DNA from: Sphingomonas canadensis
GTDB taxonomy: Bacteria; Pseudomonadota; Alphaproteobacteria; Sphingomonadales; Sphingomonadaceae
Length of the DNA: 64,000 nt
Reading direction: 5' to 3'
Assembly (NCBI RefSeq): GCF_026013525.1
Contig: NZ_JAPDRA010000001.1
Coordinates: 949,019-1,013,018 of the forward strand
Made by a program: the position numbers and the translations under genes. The first letter of the stretch is position 1; the number at the start of each line of letters is the position of its first letter. Below, piece after piece: positions 7,747-19,689 of this stretch. The notes beneath the pieces are model-generated. The model was not told the origin of the DNA. It did no database searches and was given only the letters and a program-made list of their open reading frames with translations.

Positions 7747-9114
7747 ATGGAAAGCGCGCAGAACCCGCTGCTCAAGCTGCTTATAACCTCGATCGTCGGC
7801 GCCATACTCGCGGTGCCGCTCTTCATGGTCTTCCTGCTCGTCTACGATCGCGAGAAACAGTCGGAGACCGCGCGCAGCTCGATCGCGGAAGGATGGGGCG
7901 GGCCGCAGCGCGTCGCCGGGCCGGTGATCGTCCTGCCCTTCAGCCGCCCGGAGACGGTGACCGTGAAGGAGAACGGGCGCGACGTGACGCGCACCGTGAC
8001 CGTGAAGGGCGAACTCCAGCTCGTCCCCGCCAGCTTGCAGGCGGATACCGCGCTCCAGCCCGAGCGGCGGGCGCGATCGATCTATCAGACGGTGGTCTAT
8101 GGCGCGGAGCTGCGCGGGCGGGCGCGCTTCATGCTGCCCGCCGCCGATCTGGCGCGGCTGCAGGTCGATCCGGCCACGATCGCGTTCGATCGCGCGGAGC
8201 TGCGCTTCGGCGTGTCCGATCCGCGCGCGCTGACGCAGGTCGGCCGCCTGGTGGTGGCCGGAACGCCGCGTGCGCCCCAGCCGGGCAACGGCCCCGCGGC
8301 CACGGGCGGGGCGGGCTTCTTCGTTCCGCTGGACGCCGCCGCGCTGCGCGAGGGCGCTATCGACGCCGAGTTCCAGCTCGGCTTCCGCGGCCATACCGAG
8401 CTGACGCTGGTGCCCCGCGCGGGGCAGACCGAATGGACGGTGCGATCATCCTGGCCGCACCCCAGCTTCACCGGCGGCTTCCTGCCTGAAAGCCCGCGGA
8501 TCGACGGCACGGGCTTTGCGGCCACCTATCGCATCAGCAACCTGGCGCTGGGCGCCACGCTGCTCACCCGCATCGGCGATCCCGCGCCGGCGGGGCAGGC
8601 GGGCGCGGCCGAGCCGCCGGCCGATGCGCGCGTCACGCTGGTCCAGCCGGTGGACGTCTATTCGCAGGTCACCCGCGCGGCGAAATACGGGTTCCTGTTC
8701 ATCGGCTTCACCTTCCTGGCCTTCCTGATGTTCGATGTGGTGGGCGGGCATCGCGTGTCGCCGGTGGAATATCTGCTGGTCGGCGCGGGGCTGGTACTGT
8801 TCTTCGTCATGCTGCTGGCGATGGCGGAGGTGATCGGCTTCGCGACCGCCTATCTGGCCGCAGCGGGGGCGATCGTGGCGCTGCTCACCGCCTATTCGGC
8901 CGCGGTGCTGCGCAGTTGGGGCCGGGCGCTGCTGGTCGCGCTGCTGCTCGCGGGGCTCTACGGCGCGCTCTATGTGCTGCTCAGCCTGGAGGCATATTCG
9001 CTGCTGATCGGTTCCGGATTGCTGTTCCTGGCGCTGGCGGCGGTGATGTATCTCACGCGCAACCTTGAATGGAACGCCCGCGAGGTGCAGGAGGCGCATC
9101 CAGCGGCGGCATGA
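7747..9114 (+). CDS. creD: Inner-membrane protein CreD
   Basis: A 455-residue homolog of CreD (cell envelope integrity, inner membrane protein). One N-terminal transmembrane helix (about residues 12-34) is followed by a large periplasmic domain and a C-terminal cluster of about five to six helices, beginning near KYGFLFIGFTFLAFLMFD. GGGAGG-type ribosome bases precede the ATG. CreD is under CreBC control in enterobacteria, but no creBC genes are in this window. It sits directly upstream of sdhB. The biochemical role of the family is unsettled. Confidence 0.9.
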   Translation: MESAQNPLLKLLITSIVGAILAVPLFMVFLLVYDREKQSETARSSIAEGWGGPQRVAGPVIVLPFSRPETVTVKENGRDVTRTVTVKGELQLVPASLQADTALQPERRARSIYQTVVYGAELRGRARFMLPAADLARLQVDPATIAFDRAELRFGVSDPRALTQVGRLVVAGTPRAPQPGNGPAATGGAGFFVPLDAAALREGAIDAEFQLGFRGHTELTLVPRAGQTEWTVRSSWPHPSFTGGFLPESPRIDGTGFAATYRISNLALGATLLTRIGDPAPAGQAGAAEPPADARVTLVQPVDVYSQVTRAAKYGFLFIGFTFLAFLMFDVVGGHRVSPVEYLLVGAGLVLFFVMLLAMAEVIGFATAYLAAAGAIVALLTAYSAAVLRSWGRALLVALLLAGLYGALYVLLSLEAYSLLIGSGLLFLALAAVMYLTRNLEWNAREVQEAHPAAA

Positions 9115-9194
9115 ACGCCGCCCAGACTTAAGGAGTGTTGAGCCGGCGGATGCGAAGCGCTATCCGCCGGCCAGCATTTGGGGAACGCACGCAA

Positions 9195-9980
9195 ATGGCC
9201 GAATTCTTCCTGCCCAAGAACAGCAAGGTCAACAAGCAGGGGAAGGTGCATCCGGCCCCCGCGGGCGCCACGCGCACGCGCAAGTTTAAGATCTATCGCT
9301 ACGATCCCGATTCCGGGCAAAACCCGCGCTACGACCAGTTCGAGGTCGATCTGGACGATTGCGGCCCGATGATCCTGGACGCGCTGATCAAGATCAAGTC
9401 GGAGGTGGACCCGGGCCTGACCTTCCGCCGTTCGTGCCGCGAGGGCATCTGCGGTTCCTGTTCGATGAACATCGACGGCAAGAACGGCCTGGCCTGCACT
9501 ACCGCGATCGAGGATGTGAAGGGCGACATCACCATCACGCCGCTGCCGCATATGGACGTGATCAAGGATCTGGTGCCCGATTTCACGCACTTCTACGCGC
9601 AATATGCGTCGATCAAGCCGTGGCTGCAGACCGTTTCCACCACGCCTTCGGGCAAGGAGCGGCTCCAGTCGCCGGAGGACCGCAACAAGCTGGACGGGCT
9701 GTACGAGTGCATCCTGTGCGCCTGCTGCTCCACCTCCTGCCCCAGCTATTGGTGGAATTCGGACCGGTTCCTGGGTCCGGCGATCCTGCTCCAGGCCTAT
9801 CGCTGGCTGGCGGATAGCCGCGACGAGATGACCGGCGAGCGGCTGGACGCGCTGGAGGACCCGTTCCGCCTCTATCGCTGCCACACGATCATGAACTGCG
9901 CCAACGCCTGCCCCAAGGGGCTGAGCCCGGCCAAGGCGATCGCCGAGATCAAGAAGCTCCAGGCCGAGCGCACGCTCTGA
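9195..9980 (+). CDS. sdhB: Succinate dehydrogenase iron-sulfur subunit
   Basis: The 261-residue electron-transfer subunit of complex II. Cys81, Cys86, Cys89 and Cys101 ([11 protein letters not shown]) bind the 2Fe-2S centre. [12 protein letters not shown] and [14 protein letters not shown] supply the 4Fe-4S and 3Fe-4S ligands. ATG 9195 gives [10 protein letters not shown], the usual start; an upstream in-frame start at 9135 would add 20 unrelated residues. It is separated from sdhCDA, so it either has its own promoter, perhaps within or after creD, or relies on long readthrough. Confidence 0.97.
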   Translation: MAEFFLPKNSKVNKQGKVHPAPAGATRTRKFKIYRYDPDSGQNPRYDQFEVDLDDCGPMILDALIKIKSEVDPGLTFRRSCREGICGSCSMNIDGKNGLACTTAIEDVKGDITITPLPHMDVIKDLVPDFTHFYAQYASIKPWLQTVSTTPSGKERLQSPEDRNKLDGLYECILCACCSTSCPSYWWNSDRFLGPAILLQAYRWLADSRDEMTGERLDALEDPFRLYRCHTIMNCANACPKGLSPAKAIAEIKKLQAERTL

Positions 9981-10062
9981 TGCGCGCCGCGCGGGCGTGG
10001 GCGGCGGCGGTGCCGTCGCCCCGATTCGGCGTGCGGGCGCCGGGCGCGGGGCGATCCGCCGG

Positions 10063-10521
10063 ATGAACCCCGAACCCCCGAAGATCGTCTATGAGGACGA
10101 TCCCGGCACGCCCGGCTGGAAACGCTGGTCGCTGCCCGATCCTACGCTGTTCAACGCCTTTCTGGGGCCGATCCTGGTCAAGGTGGAGGACGGCATCGCG
10201 CGCGTGCGGATGCAGCCGGCGCCGCGCCATGCGAACCTGCGCGGCCATGTCCATGGCGGGGCGCTGAGCGGCTTCATCGATGTCGCGCTGTTCGCCGCCA
10301 GCCGCGGGTTCGGCGTGCTCCAGTTCGGCACCGCCGCGACGCTGGACCTGTCGATCCAGTTCATCGCCGGGGCCAGTATCGAACGCCCGGTGGAGGCGCG
10401 CGTCGAGCTGTTGCGCGAGACCGGGCGGCTGTTGTTCCTGCGCGGGCTGATCGTGCAGGACGACGCGACCGTCGCGAGCTTTTCCGGCACCGTGCGCAAG
10501 CCGAGCCCCGCCGCCGCATGA
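10063..10521 (+). CDS. PaaI-type hotdog-fold thioesterase
   Basis: A 152-residue hotdog-fold protein of the PaaI/YdiI acyl-CoA thioesterase group. The motif GHVHGGALSGFIDVALFAA (about residues 62-80) contains the HGG element and the acidic residue used in catalysis. The final strand region (VEARVELLRETGRLLFLRG) is typical of the fold. It probably hydrolyses an acyl- or aryl-CoA; the substrate cannot be read from sequence. Its TGA overlaps the ATG of zapE by four bases (ATGA), so translation is coupled. Confidence 0.85.
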   Translation: MNPEPPKIVYEDDPGTPGWKRWSLPDPTLFNAFLGPILVKVEDGIARVRMQPAPRHANLRGHVHGGALSGFIDVALFAASRGFGVLQFGTAATLDLSIQFIAGASIERPVEARVELLRETGRLLFLRGLIVQDDATVASFSGTVRKPSPAAA

Positions 10522-11627
10522 CGCTGGTCCTCGAACGCTATCACGCGCTGGCCGCGGCCGGCGAGCTGCGCGCCGATCCGGAGCAGGCGGCGGCCGCGCG
10601 CAAGCTGGAACGGCTGGCGCATGAGCTGGAGACCGGCCCGCGCAAGGGCAGCGTGCTGTGGCGGCTGGGCCGCAAGCCCCAGGCGCCCCAGGGCATCTAT
10701 CTGTGGGGCGATGTCGGCCGCGGCAAATCGATGCTGATGGACCTGTTCTTCGAGAATGTCGGCATCGCGCGCAAGCGGCGGGTTCATTTCCACGAATTCA
10801 TGCTGGAGGTTCACGAGCGGCTGAAGGCGGAGCGCGAGCGCGACAGCGCCGATCCGGTGATCGCCGTGGCCGCGGCGATCGCCGCCGATATCCGCCTGCT
10901 CGCCTTCGACGAGCTGGTGGTGAACAACCCGCCCGACGCCTTCATCCTGGCGCGGCTGTTCACCGAGCTGGTGGCCCAGGGCATCGCGATCGTCGCCACG
11001 TCGAACCGCCCGCCGCAGGATCTGTACAAGCACGGGCTGAACCGTGAGCTGTTCCTGCCCTTCATCCGGCTGATCGAGGAGCGGATGGAGGTCGTCGCGC
11101 TCAACGGCCCGACCGATTACCGGCTGGCGCGGCTGGGCAGCATGCGCACCTGGCTGGTGCCCAACGGGCCGGAGGCGACCGCCGCGCTTTCGGCCGCCTT
11201 CTTCCGCCTCACCGATTATCCGCCGGAGGACCGCGCGCACGTGCCCGCATGCGAGATTCCGGTGCCCGGCGGGCGCACGCTGACGGTGCCCAAATGCCTG
11301 AAGGGCGTGGCGGTATTCTCGTTCAAGCGGCTGTGCGCGGAGGCGCGGGGCGCGTCCGACTATCTGGCGATCGCGCGGCGCTTCCACACCGTGATCATCG
11401 TCGGCATCCCGCTGCTGGGGCCGGAGAACCGCAACGAGGCGGCGCGTTTCGTTACGCTGATCGACGCGCTTTATGAGAACAAGGTGAAGCTGCTCGCCGC
11501 CGCCGATGCGGAGCCCGACGCGCTCTATGCGAAGGGCGACGGTGCCTTCGAGTTCCAGCGCACCGCCAGCCGCCTGCACGAGATGGGATCGGACGAATAT
11601 CTGGCGCTGGGCCACGGCGAGAAATAG
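10518..11627 (+). CDS. zapE: Cell division protein ZapE (AFG1-like ATPase)
   Basis: A 369-residue AFG1/ZapE family ATPase. The Walker A GDVGRGKS is at residues 64-71. A Walker B-like LLAFDELVV and the sensor region VATSNRPPQDLYKHGLNRE follow, then the characteristic RLGS and VPKCLKGVAVFSFKRLC segments. In E. coli ZapE binds FtsZ at the constricting ring; mitochondrial AFG1 works in respiratory-complex quality control. Its position right behind sdhB is compatible with either role. Confidence 0.93.
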   Translation: MTLVLERYHALAAAGELRADPEQAAAARKLERLAHELETGPRKGSVLWRLGRKPQAPQGIYLWGDVGRGKSMLMDLFFENVGIARKRRVHFHEFMLEVHERLKAERERDSADPVIAVAAAIAADIRLLAFDELVVNNPPDAFILARLFTELVAQGIAIVATSNRPPQDLYKHGLNRELFLPFIRLIEERMEVVALNGPTDYRLARLGSMRTWLVPNGPEATAALSAAFFRLTDYPPEDRAHVPACEIPVPGGRTLTVPKCLKGVAVFSFKRLCAEARGASDYLAIARRFHTVIIVGIPLLGPENRNEAARFVTLIDALYENKVKLLAAADAEPDALYAKGDGAFEFQRTASRLHEMGSDEYLALGHGEK

Positions 11628-11721
11628 CGGGGCGGCACCGGCCGCCTGGATGCTTCCCCGCCTTGGGGGGCGTTGCGCGGTGCGTGACGTTGGGGCGGAT
11701 TTCAGACGGGCCGGCGTGCTT

Positions 11722-11741
11722 CCTCCCCCTTGCGGGGGAGG
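11722..11741. terminator. Perfect 8-bp GC hairpin between convergent zapE and HxlR-like gene
   Basis: CCTCCCCC, a TTGC loop, then GGGGGAGG. It lies between convergent genes (zapE stop 11627, reverse-strand stop 11764), so it could end both transcripts. No T-tract follows. It is one of several related CCTCCC...GGGAGG palindromes in this window. Confidence 0.6.
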
Positions 11742-11763
11742 ATAGGGTTCGCGGCTCCAGGGG

Positions 11764-12306
11764 CTACCCCAGCACCGCCCCGGCCAGATCCTGTCCCCGC
11801 CCGGTGAGCCCGTAGAGCGGCATCGGCGGATAGCGGTCCTCCAACCGGCGGCGCACCAGATCGTGCCCGATCATCGCCTTCAGCGTGGTGGAGAGCGCGC
11901 GCGGGGTGACCGGGGAGAGGCGCGACTGTAGCGTGCCGAAGCGCGTCCATTCCGCGTCCAGCCCCGCCGCCACCGGCAGCCCCCAGCGCGGCAGGTCGGC
12001 CGTGCCCAGCCCCAGCCGTTCGCGCGCGGCCAGGATCCGCTCGCACGCCGCGCCGACGGCCAGCCCCGCCGCGCTCGGCACATATTCGGGCCGCAGCGGG
12101 TGGCCGTGGCCCGGATTGGGCATCACCCAGCCGCAATCGCGCAGATGCTGCAGGCACCGCGTCAGGCTGTGCGGCGACAGGCCGAAGCGGTGCGCGATCA
12201 CCGCGAAGCGCGCCCCGCCCGCGCGCGCGATCAGCGCCAGCACCGGCATGGCCCAGCGGCTGGCGGTCAGCTTGCGCAGCGTGTCGTTGTCGAGCGGCGT
12301 TGACAT
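11764..12306 (-). CDS. HxlR-like winged-helix regulator with two DNA-binding-like repeats
   Basis: A 180-residue protein with two winged-helix units of HxlR/MarR style. The first (about residues 8-70) contains LTASRWAMPVLALIARAGG and FGLSPHSLTRCLQHLRDCGW. The second (about 115-175) contains LSPVTPRALSTTLKAMIGHD. It is transcribed divergently from a VOC-family gene, with a dyad in the 78-base gap, which suggests it controls that gene and itself. A metabolite or redox signal is likely but unknown. Confidence 0.78.
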   Translation of the reverse strand: MSTPLDNDTLRKLTASRWAMPVLALIARAGGARFAVIAHRFGLSPHSLTRCLQHLRDCGWVMPNPGHGHPLRPEYVPSAAGLAVGAACERILAARERLGLGTADLPRWGLPVAAGLDAEWTRFGTLQSRLSPVTPRALSTTLKAMIGHDLVRRRLEDRYPPMPLYGLTGRGQDLAGAVLG

Positions 12307-12318
12307 CCCGTCCAATTT

Positions 12319-12357
12319 GATATCGACTATATAAACGGTAGCATAGAGTCGCATATC
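12319..12357. promoter_or_regulatory. Imperfect dyad operator candidate between HxlR-like and VOC genes
   Basis: GATAT-CGACT-AT on the left and ATA-GAGTCGC-ATATC on the right form a broken inverted repeat in an AT-rich island within the divergent promoter gap. The size suits a winged-helix dimer. Direct evidence is the symmetry only. Confidence 0.45.
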
Positions 12358-12384
12358 GGCGACGGCAAGCAGGGAGCGAAGGCG

Positions 12385-12801
12385 ATGGACGCAGCAGCGG
12401 CAGTGGCGGGCCAGGGCGCCGCGCGCATCGAATATGACGGCGGGCTGACCTGCGCGATCAGCGTCACCAGCCTCGATCGCGCGGTCGCCTGGTATCAGGA
12501 GGTGCTGGGCATGACGCTGCTCTACCGCGCCGACGCGATCGCCTGGTGCGAGCTGACGACCGGGGTGGCGCGCGTCAATCTGGGGCTGGGCCAGGCCGAA
12601 AGCGTGCCCCAGGGCGGCGGCGCCACGCTGACCTTCGGCGTGAAGGATATCGTCGCGGCAAAGGCGGCGCTGGACGCGGTGGGCGTGCGGCAGGACGGCG
12701 GGATCAACGAAATCCCGGGCATGGTGAAGCTGCTCACCTTCTACGATCCAGACGGCAACGTGCTGATGTTTTACGAGGTCGATCCCGCCTTCGGCCAATA
12801 G
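12385..12801 (+). CDS. Glyoxalase/bleomycin-resistance (VOC) family protein
   Basis: A 138-residue vicinal-oxygen-chelate protein. Two beta-alpha-beta-beta-beta units are visible: ISVTSLDRAVAWYQEVLGM in the first, and VKLLTFYDPDGNVLMFYEVD near the C-terminus with the metal-ligand glutamate. These proteins act as dioxygenases, glyoxalases or drug-binding proteins, and the sequence does not separate these. The divergent HxlR-like gene upstream is its probable regulator. A 6-bp hairpin (12826-12840) follows the stop. Confidence 0.82.
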   Translation: MDAAAAVAGQGAARIEYDGGLTCAISVTSLDRAVAWYQEVLGMTLLYRADAIAWCELTTGVARVNLGLGQAESVPQGGGATLTFGVKDIVAAKAALDAVGVRQDGGINEIPGMVKLLTFYDPDGNVLMFYEVDPAFGQ

Positions 12802-12825
12802 GGGCGGGCGGGCACGGCTGCCGTA

Positions 12826-12840
12826 GCGGCGGAGCGCCGC
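12826..12840 (+). terminator. Short GC hairpin after VOC gene
   Basis: GCGGCG-GAG-CGCCGC, 25 bases after the VOC stop. The stem is strong, but there is no T-tract. Confidence 0.4.
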
Positions 12841-12853
12841 GGGGCCGGTTTGA

Positions 12854-13956
<1,103 letters not shown>

Positions 13957-13957
<1 letters not shown>

Positions 13958-14514
13958 TGCTGCTGGCTGCCGCCTCGCTGCTTGCCGCCGCGGCCGCGGA
14001 CCCGTCCGCGGACCTCGCGCTGCTGCATGCGTTCGAGGCGCCGTGCAGCCAGGTCGCCGATATCGGCGCGGCCCGGGCGGCCGCTCCGGCGGCGGGCTGG
14101 ACCCCGATCGACGAGGGCGACGACGCGCGCATCGCCCGGCTCGCCAAGCTCGGCCGCGAGGCGACCGAGGGCGAGGGGACGGTCACCGGATCGGTGTTCA
14201 AGCGCACCCATTCGGGCCGTGCGGTGTTCCTGTTCCTCAGCCGTTTCGAAGATGGCGAGGGCTATTGGGGCAACGGCTGCCGCCTCTATGATTTCGACGC
14301 GGCAGAGCCGATGGATTTCGCGACCGTGAAGTCGTGGATCGGCAAGGAGCCCACCGGCGTCGTCGAGAGCCAGGGCATCACCCGGCGGCTGTGGGAGCCA
14401 TGGGTTTCCGGCCGCACCTTTGAATTCAGCTATGTTCCCGCATCCAGCGCCCAGGCCCACGCGACCGGTTTGAGCGGTGTGGTGCTTGTGGCATCCGCCA
14501 TCGGAGGCTTTTGA
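13957..14514 (+). CDS. Secreted protein of unknown function inside the TCA operon
   Basis: A 185-residue protein with a short signal peptide (LLAAASLLAAAAADPS). The remainder holds two cysteines (in EAPCSQV and GNGCRLYDF) that could form a disulfide. No catalytic motif is recognisable. It overlaps the mdh stop by one base and ends immediately before the sucD ATG, so it is translated within the mdh-sucD operon. A link to central metabolism is unproven; it may simply be a conserved passenger in this lineage. Confidence 0.75.
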
Positions 14515-15405
14515 ATGGCAATCCTCGTCGACAAGAACACCAAGGTCATCACCCAGGGGATGACCGGCAAGACCGGCACCTTCCACACCAAGGCGGCGCT
14601 GGATTACGGCACGCAGATGGTTGGCGGCGTGACCCCGGGCAAGGGCGGCACGATCCATGAGGAGCTGGGCCTGCCCAACTTCGATACCGTGGCCGAGGCG
14701 GTCGCCAAGACCGGCGCCACCGCCAGCGTGATCTATGTCCCGCCGCCCTTCGCCGCCGATTCGATCCTGGAGGCGATCGACGCCGAAGTGCCGCTGATCG
14801 TCGCGATCACCGAGGGCGTGCCGGTGCTGGACATGGTGAAGGTGAAGCGCGCGCTTTCCGGATCCAAGTCGCGGCTGATCGGCCCGAACTGCCCGGGCGT
14901 GCTGACGCCGGGCGAATGCAAGATCGGCATCATGCCGGGCAGCATCTTCTCCAAGGGCTCGGTCGGCGTCGTCAGCCGTTCGGGCACGCTCACCTATGAG
15001 GCGGTGTTCCAGACCACCAACGCCGGCCTGGGCCAGACGACCGCGGTGGGCATCGGCGGCGATCCGGTGAACGGCACCAACTTCATCGACGTGCTGGAGC
15101 TGTTCCTGGGCGATCCCGCCACCGAATCGATCATCATGATCGGCGAGATCGGCGGTTCGGCCGAGGAAGAGGCCGCGCAGTTCCTGAAGGACGAGGCCAA
15201 GAAGGGCCGCAAGAAGCCGATGGTCGGCTTCATCGCGGGCCGCACGGCGCCTCCGGGCCGCCGCATGGGCCATGCCGGCGCGATCGTTTCCGGCGGCCAG
15301 GGCGGCGCCGAGGACAAGATCGCGGCGATGGAGGCCGCGGGCATCCGCGTCGCCGCCAGCCCGTCCGAACTGGGCACCACGCTCGTCGACGTGCTCAAGG
15401 GCTAA
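14515..15405 (+). CDS. sucD: Succinyl-CoA synthetase alpha subunit
   Basis: A 296-residue alpha subunit of succinate-CoA ligase. The N-terminal CoA-binding fold contains [15 protein letters not shown] and [35 protein letters not shown] is the family signature, and GHAGAIV near residue 260 holds the phosphorylated histidine. Its ATG lies directly after the previous stop. The beta-subunit gene sucC, often adjacent, is absent from this window and must be elsewhere, since the alpha subunit is inactive alone. Confidence 0.97.
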   Translation: MAILVDKNTKVITQGMTGKTGTFHTKAALDYGTQMVGGVTPGKGGTIHEELGLPNFDTVAEAVAKTGATASVIYVPPPFAADSILEAIDAEVPLIVAITEGVPVLDMVKVKRALSGSKSRLIGPNCPGVLTPGECKIGIMPGSIFSKGSVGVVSRSGTLTYEAVFQTTNAGLGQTTAVGIGGDPVNGTNFIDVLELFLGDPATESIIMIGEIGGSAEEEAAQFLKDEAKKGRKKPMVGFIAGRTAPPGRRMGHAGAIVSGGQGGAEDKIAAMEAAGIRVAASPSELGTTLVDVLKG

Positions 15406-15461
15406 ATCGCAAGCTTTGCGCGCTTATATTGCGGGGGTGTGAGCGCTAACTCGAACGGAAG

Positions 15462-18395
15462 ATGACCATGGGCTACGAAGGCCTGGATTTCGACGACATC
15501 GCCGGCGGCGTCAGCCCCGCCTTCGTCGAGACGCTGTACCGCAAGTACAAGAGCGACCCCGCGGCGATCGAGCCCGGCTGGCGTAGCTGGTTCGAAGGAC
15601 TGGAAGGCAGCGCCTCCGGCCCGAGCTGGGCGCGCGCCGGCTGGCCGCCCGCCGACACCGACGCGCTGACCGCGGCGCTCGATCCGACGCAGATGGAGCC
15701 TGCGGCCAAGCCGGCCCGGGCAGCGGCGGCCGCCCCCGCCCAGCCCGCGCTCTCGACCGAGGCGATCGCCCAGGCCGCGTCGGATTCGATCCGCGCGATG
15801 ATGCTGATCCGCACCTATCGCGTGCGCGGCCACCTGGCGGCCAACCTCGATCCGCTGGGGCTTTCGAAGCAGGATCTGCCCGCCGATCTGACGCCCGAAT
15901 ATCACGGCTTCACCGGGGCCGACCTGGATCGCCCGATCTATCTGGGCGGCGCGCTGGGCCTGGAGCGCGCCTCTGTGCGCGAGGTCGTCGCGATCCTGCG
16001 TGCCAATTACTGCGGCAACGTGGGCCTTGAGTACATGCACATCTCCGACGTGGAGGAGCGCCGCTTCCTCCAGGAACGCATGGAGGGCGAGGACAAGGCG
16101 ATCGAATTCACCGTCAACGGCAAGAAGGCGATCCTCTCCAAGGTCATCGAGGCCGAGCAGTGGGAGAAGTTCCTCGGCAAGAAATATGTCGGGACGAAGC
16201 GCTTCGGGCTGGACGGCGGCGAATCGATGATCCCCGCCATGGAGGCGATCATCAAGTACGGCGGCGCCTCGGGCGTGCGCGAGATCGTCTATGGCATGGC
16301 GCACCGCGGCCGGCTGAACATGCTGGCCAATGTGATGGCCAAGCCGTTCCACGTCATCTTCCACGAATTCGCCGGCGGATCGGCGAACCCGGAGGACGTG
16401 GGCGGATCGGGCGACGTCAAATACCATCTGGGCACCAGCGCCGATCGCGAGTTCGACGGCATCAACGTCCATATGTCGCTGGTCGCCAACCCCAGCCACC
16501 TGGAGGCGGTTGACCCCGTGGTGCTGGGCAAGGTCCGCGCGCAGCAGACCACGCGCAACGATCTGGGCGAGCATCAGCAGGTGCTGCCGGTGCTGATCCA
16601 CGGCGACGCGGCCTTCGCGGGCCAGGGCATCGTGTGGGAATGCCTCGGCTTCTCGGGCATCCGCGGGTACAATACCGGCGGCTGCATCCACTTCGTCATC
16701 AACAACCAGATCGGCTTCACCACCAGCCCGCAGTTCGCACGCTCCTCGCCCTATCCGTCGGATGTGGCGAAGGGGGTGCAGGCGCCGATCCTCCACGTCA
16801 ACGGCGACGATCCCGAAGCCGTGACCTTCGCGTGCAAGGTGGCGATCGAGTTCCGCCAGAAGTTCAAGCGCGACGTGGTGATCGACATGTGGTGCTATCG
16901 CCGCTTCGGCCACAACGAGGGCGACGAGCCGAGCTTCACCCAGCCGCTGATGTACGCGAAGATCAAGGGCCACCCGGGCGTGGCCGAGCTCTATGCGAAG
17001 CGGCTGGAGCGCGAAGGCGTGATCGACGGCGGCTTCGCGGCAGCGAAGATCGGCGAGTTCACCGCGCTGCTGGAAGAGGAATTCGCCGCCGGCGCGAACT
17101 ATAAGGCGAACAAGGCCGACTGGTTCGGCGGCCGATGGAGCGGGCTGGGCGCCCCCACCGAGGGCGAGGCCGCGCGCCGCAACGTGGAAACCGGCATCGA
17201 CAAGAAGCTGTTCGACAGCCTGGGCCGCACGCTGACCACCGTTCCGGACGAATTCAACATCCACAAGACGCTGGCCCGCGTGATCGACGCCAAGCGCGAG
17301 ATGTTCCGTTCGGGCGAGAATTTCGACTGGGCGACGGGCGAGGCGCTGGCCTTTGGATCGCTGCTGTCGGAAGGCTATGGCGTGCGTCTGTCGGGCCAGG
17401 ATTCGGGGCGCGGCACCTTCAGCCAGCGCCACGCCGTCTGGGTCGATCAGAAGGACGAGCATAAATATATCCCGCTCGCCACCGTCGAGCACGGCCGGTT
17501 CGAGGTGCTGGATAGCCCGCTGTCCGAATATGGCGTGCTGGGCTTCGAATATGGCTATGCCGGCGCCGACCCCAAGAGCCTGGTGCTGTGGGAGGCGCAG
17601 TTCGGCGATTTCGCCAACGGCGCGCAGATCATGATCGATCAGTTCATCGCCGCGGGCGAGGCTAAGTGGCTGCGCGCCAACGGCCTGGTGATGCTGCTGC
17701 CGCACGGATATGAAGGGCAGGGGCCGGAGCACAGCTCGGCGCGACCCGAGCGCTTCCTGCAGCTTTGCGCGGGCGACAATATGCAGGTGGTGAACGTCAC
17801 CACGCCTGCCAATTACTTCCACCTGCTGCGCCGCCAGATGCACCGCAACTTCCGCAAGCCGCTGGTGCAGATGACGCCCAAATCGCTGCTGCGGCACAAG
17901 ATGGCGGTTTCTACGGCCGATCAGTTCCTGGGCCAGAGCCACTTCATGCGCATCCTTTCGGATACCAACGCGCCGGCCGACAAGGACGTGAAGCGGCTGG
18001 TGCTGTGCAGCGGCAAGGTGGCCTATGACCTGATCGAGGCGCGCGACGCGGCGGGCGACAAGAACACCGCGATCGTCCGCATCGAGCAGCTCTATCCGTT
18101 CCCGGGCGAGCCGCTCACCATCCGCCTGAAGCGCATGACCAACCTGGAAGAGGTGGTGTGGGCGCAGGAGGAGCCGAAGAACAACGGATACTGGTTCTTC
18201 GTCGAGCCTTTCATCGAACAATGCCTGATCGACGCGGGCGTGAAGCCGCTGCGGCCGCGCTATGCCGGGCGCGGGGTGGCGGCGTCGCCCGCCACGGGCC
18301 TGATGAAGCGGCACCAGATCGAACAGGGCGCGCTGGTCGCCGACGCGCTGGGCCACAGCGTGCGCGAGGAGATCCGCAGGTCGCGGAAGGGTTGA
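15462..18395 (+). CDS. sucA: 2-oxoglutarate dehydrogenase E1 component
   Basis: A 977-residue thiamine-diphosphate enzyme that decarboxylates 2-oxoglutarate and passes the succinyl group to SucB. An N-terminal E1 segment (FVETLYRKYKSDP) is followed by the EMAHRGRLN-type motif (GMAHRGRLNMLANV). The TPP-binding GDAAFAG...NNQIGFTT region and the C-terminal transketolase pyrimidine domain (YGVRLSGQDSGRGTFSQRH) come after. Starts at 15462 and 15468 are equivalent. sucB follows after 86 bases. Confidence 0.97.
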   Translation: MTMGYEGLDFDDIAGGVSPAFVETLYRKYKSDPAAIEPGWRSWFEGLEGSASGPSWARAGWPPADTDALTAALDPTQMEPAAKPARAAAAAPAQPALSTEAIAQAASDSIRAMMLIRTYRVRGHLAANLDPLGLSKQDLPADLTPEYHGFTGADLDRPIYLGGALGLERASVREVVAILRANYCGNVGLEYMHISDVEERRFLQERMEGEDKAIEFTVNGKKAILSKVIEAEQWEKFLGKKYVGTKRFGLDGGESMIPAMEAIIKYGGASGVREIVYGMAHRGRLNMLANVMAKPFHVIFHEFAGGSANPEDVGGSGDVKYHLGTSADREFDGINVHMSLVANPSHLEAVDPVVLGKVRAQQTTRNDLGEHQQVLPVLIHGDAAFAGQGIVWECLGFSGIRGYNTGGCIHFVINNQIGFTTSPQFARSSPYPSDVAKGVQAPILHVNGDDPEAVTFACKVAIEFRQKFKRDVVIDMWCYRRFGHNEGDEPSFTQPLMYAKIKGHPGVAELYAKRLEREGVIDGGFAAAKIGEFTALLEEEFAAGANYKANKADWFGGRWSGLGAPTEGEAARRNVETGIDKKLFDSLGRTLTTVPDEFNIHKTLARVIDAKREMFRSGENFDWATGEALAFGSLLSEGYGVRLSGQDSGRGTFSQRHAVWVDQKDEHKYIPLATVEHGRFEVLDSPLSEYGVLGFEYGYAGADPKSLVLWEAQFGDFANGAQIMIDQFIAAGEAKWLRANGLVMLLPHGYEGQGPEHSSARPERFLQLCAGDNMQVVNVTTPANYFHLLRRQMHRNFRKPLVQMTPKSLLRHKMAVSTADQFLGQSHFMRILSDTNAPADKDVKRLVLCSGKVAYDLIEARDAAGDKNTAIVRIEQLYPFPGEPLTIRLKRMTNLEEVVWAQEEPKNNGYWFFVEPFIEQCLIDAGVKPLRPRYAGRGVAASPATGLMKRHQIEQGALVADALGHSVREEIRRSRKG

Positions 18396-18481
18396 GGGCT
18401 TCGCCCGCCGCCATGGCGCAGGCGGGCGGCCCGGGCATCATTGGTTGAGATCACGGCTGCGGCCGCGACGACGAGGTAGAG

Positions 18482-19681
<1,200 letters not shown>

Positions 19682-19689
19682 GGCCCCGC

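Noticed and set aside
15402..18356. 984-residue reverse ORF across sucA
   Set aside because: Antisense shadow rich in His, Arg, Gly and Ala; sucA is certain in the other strand.
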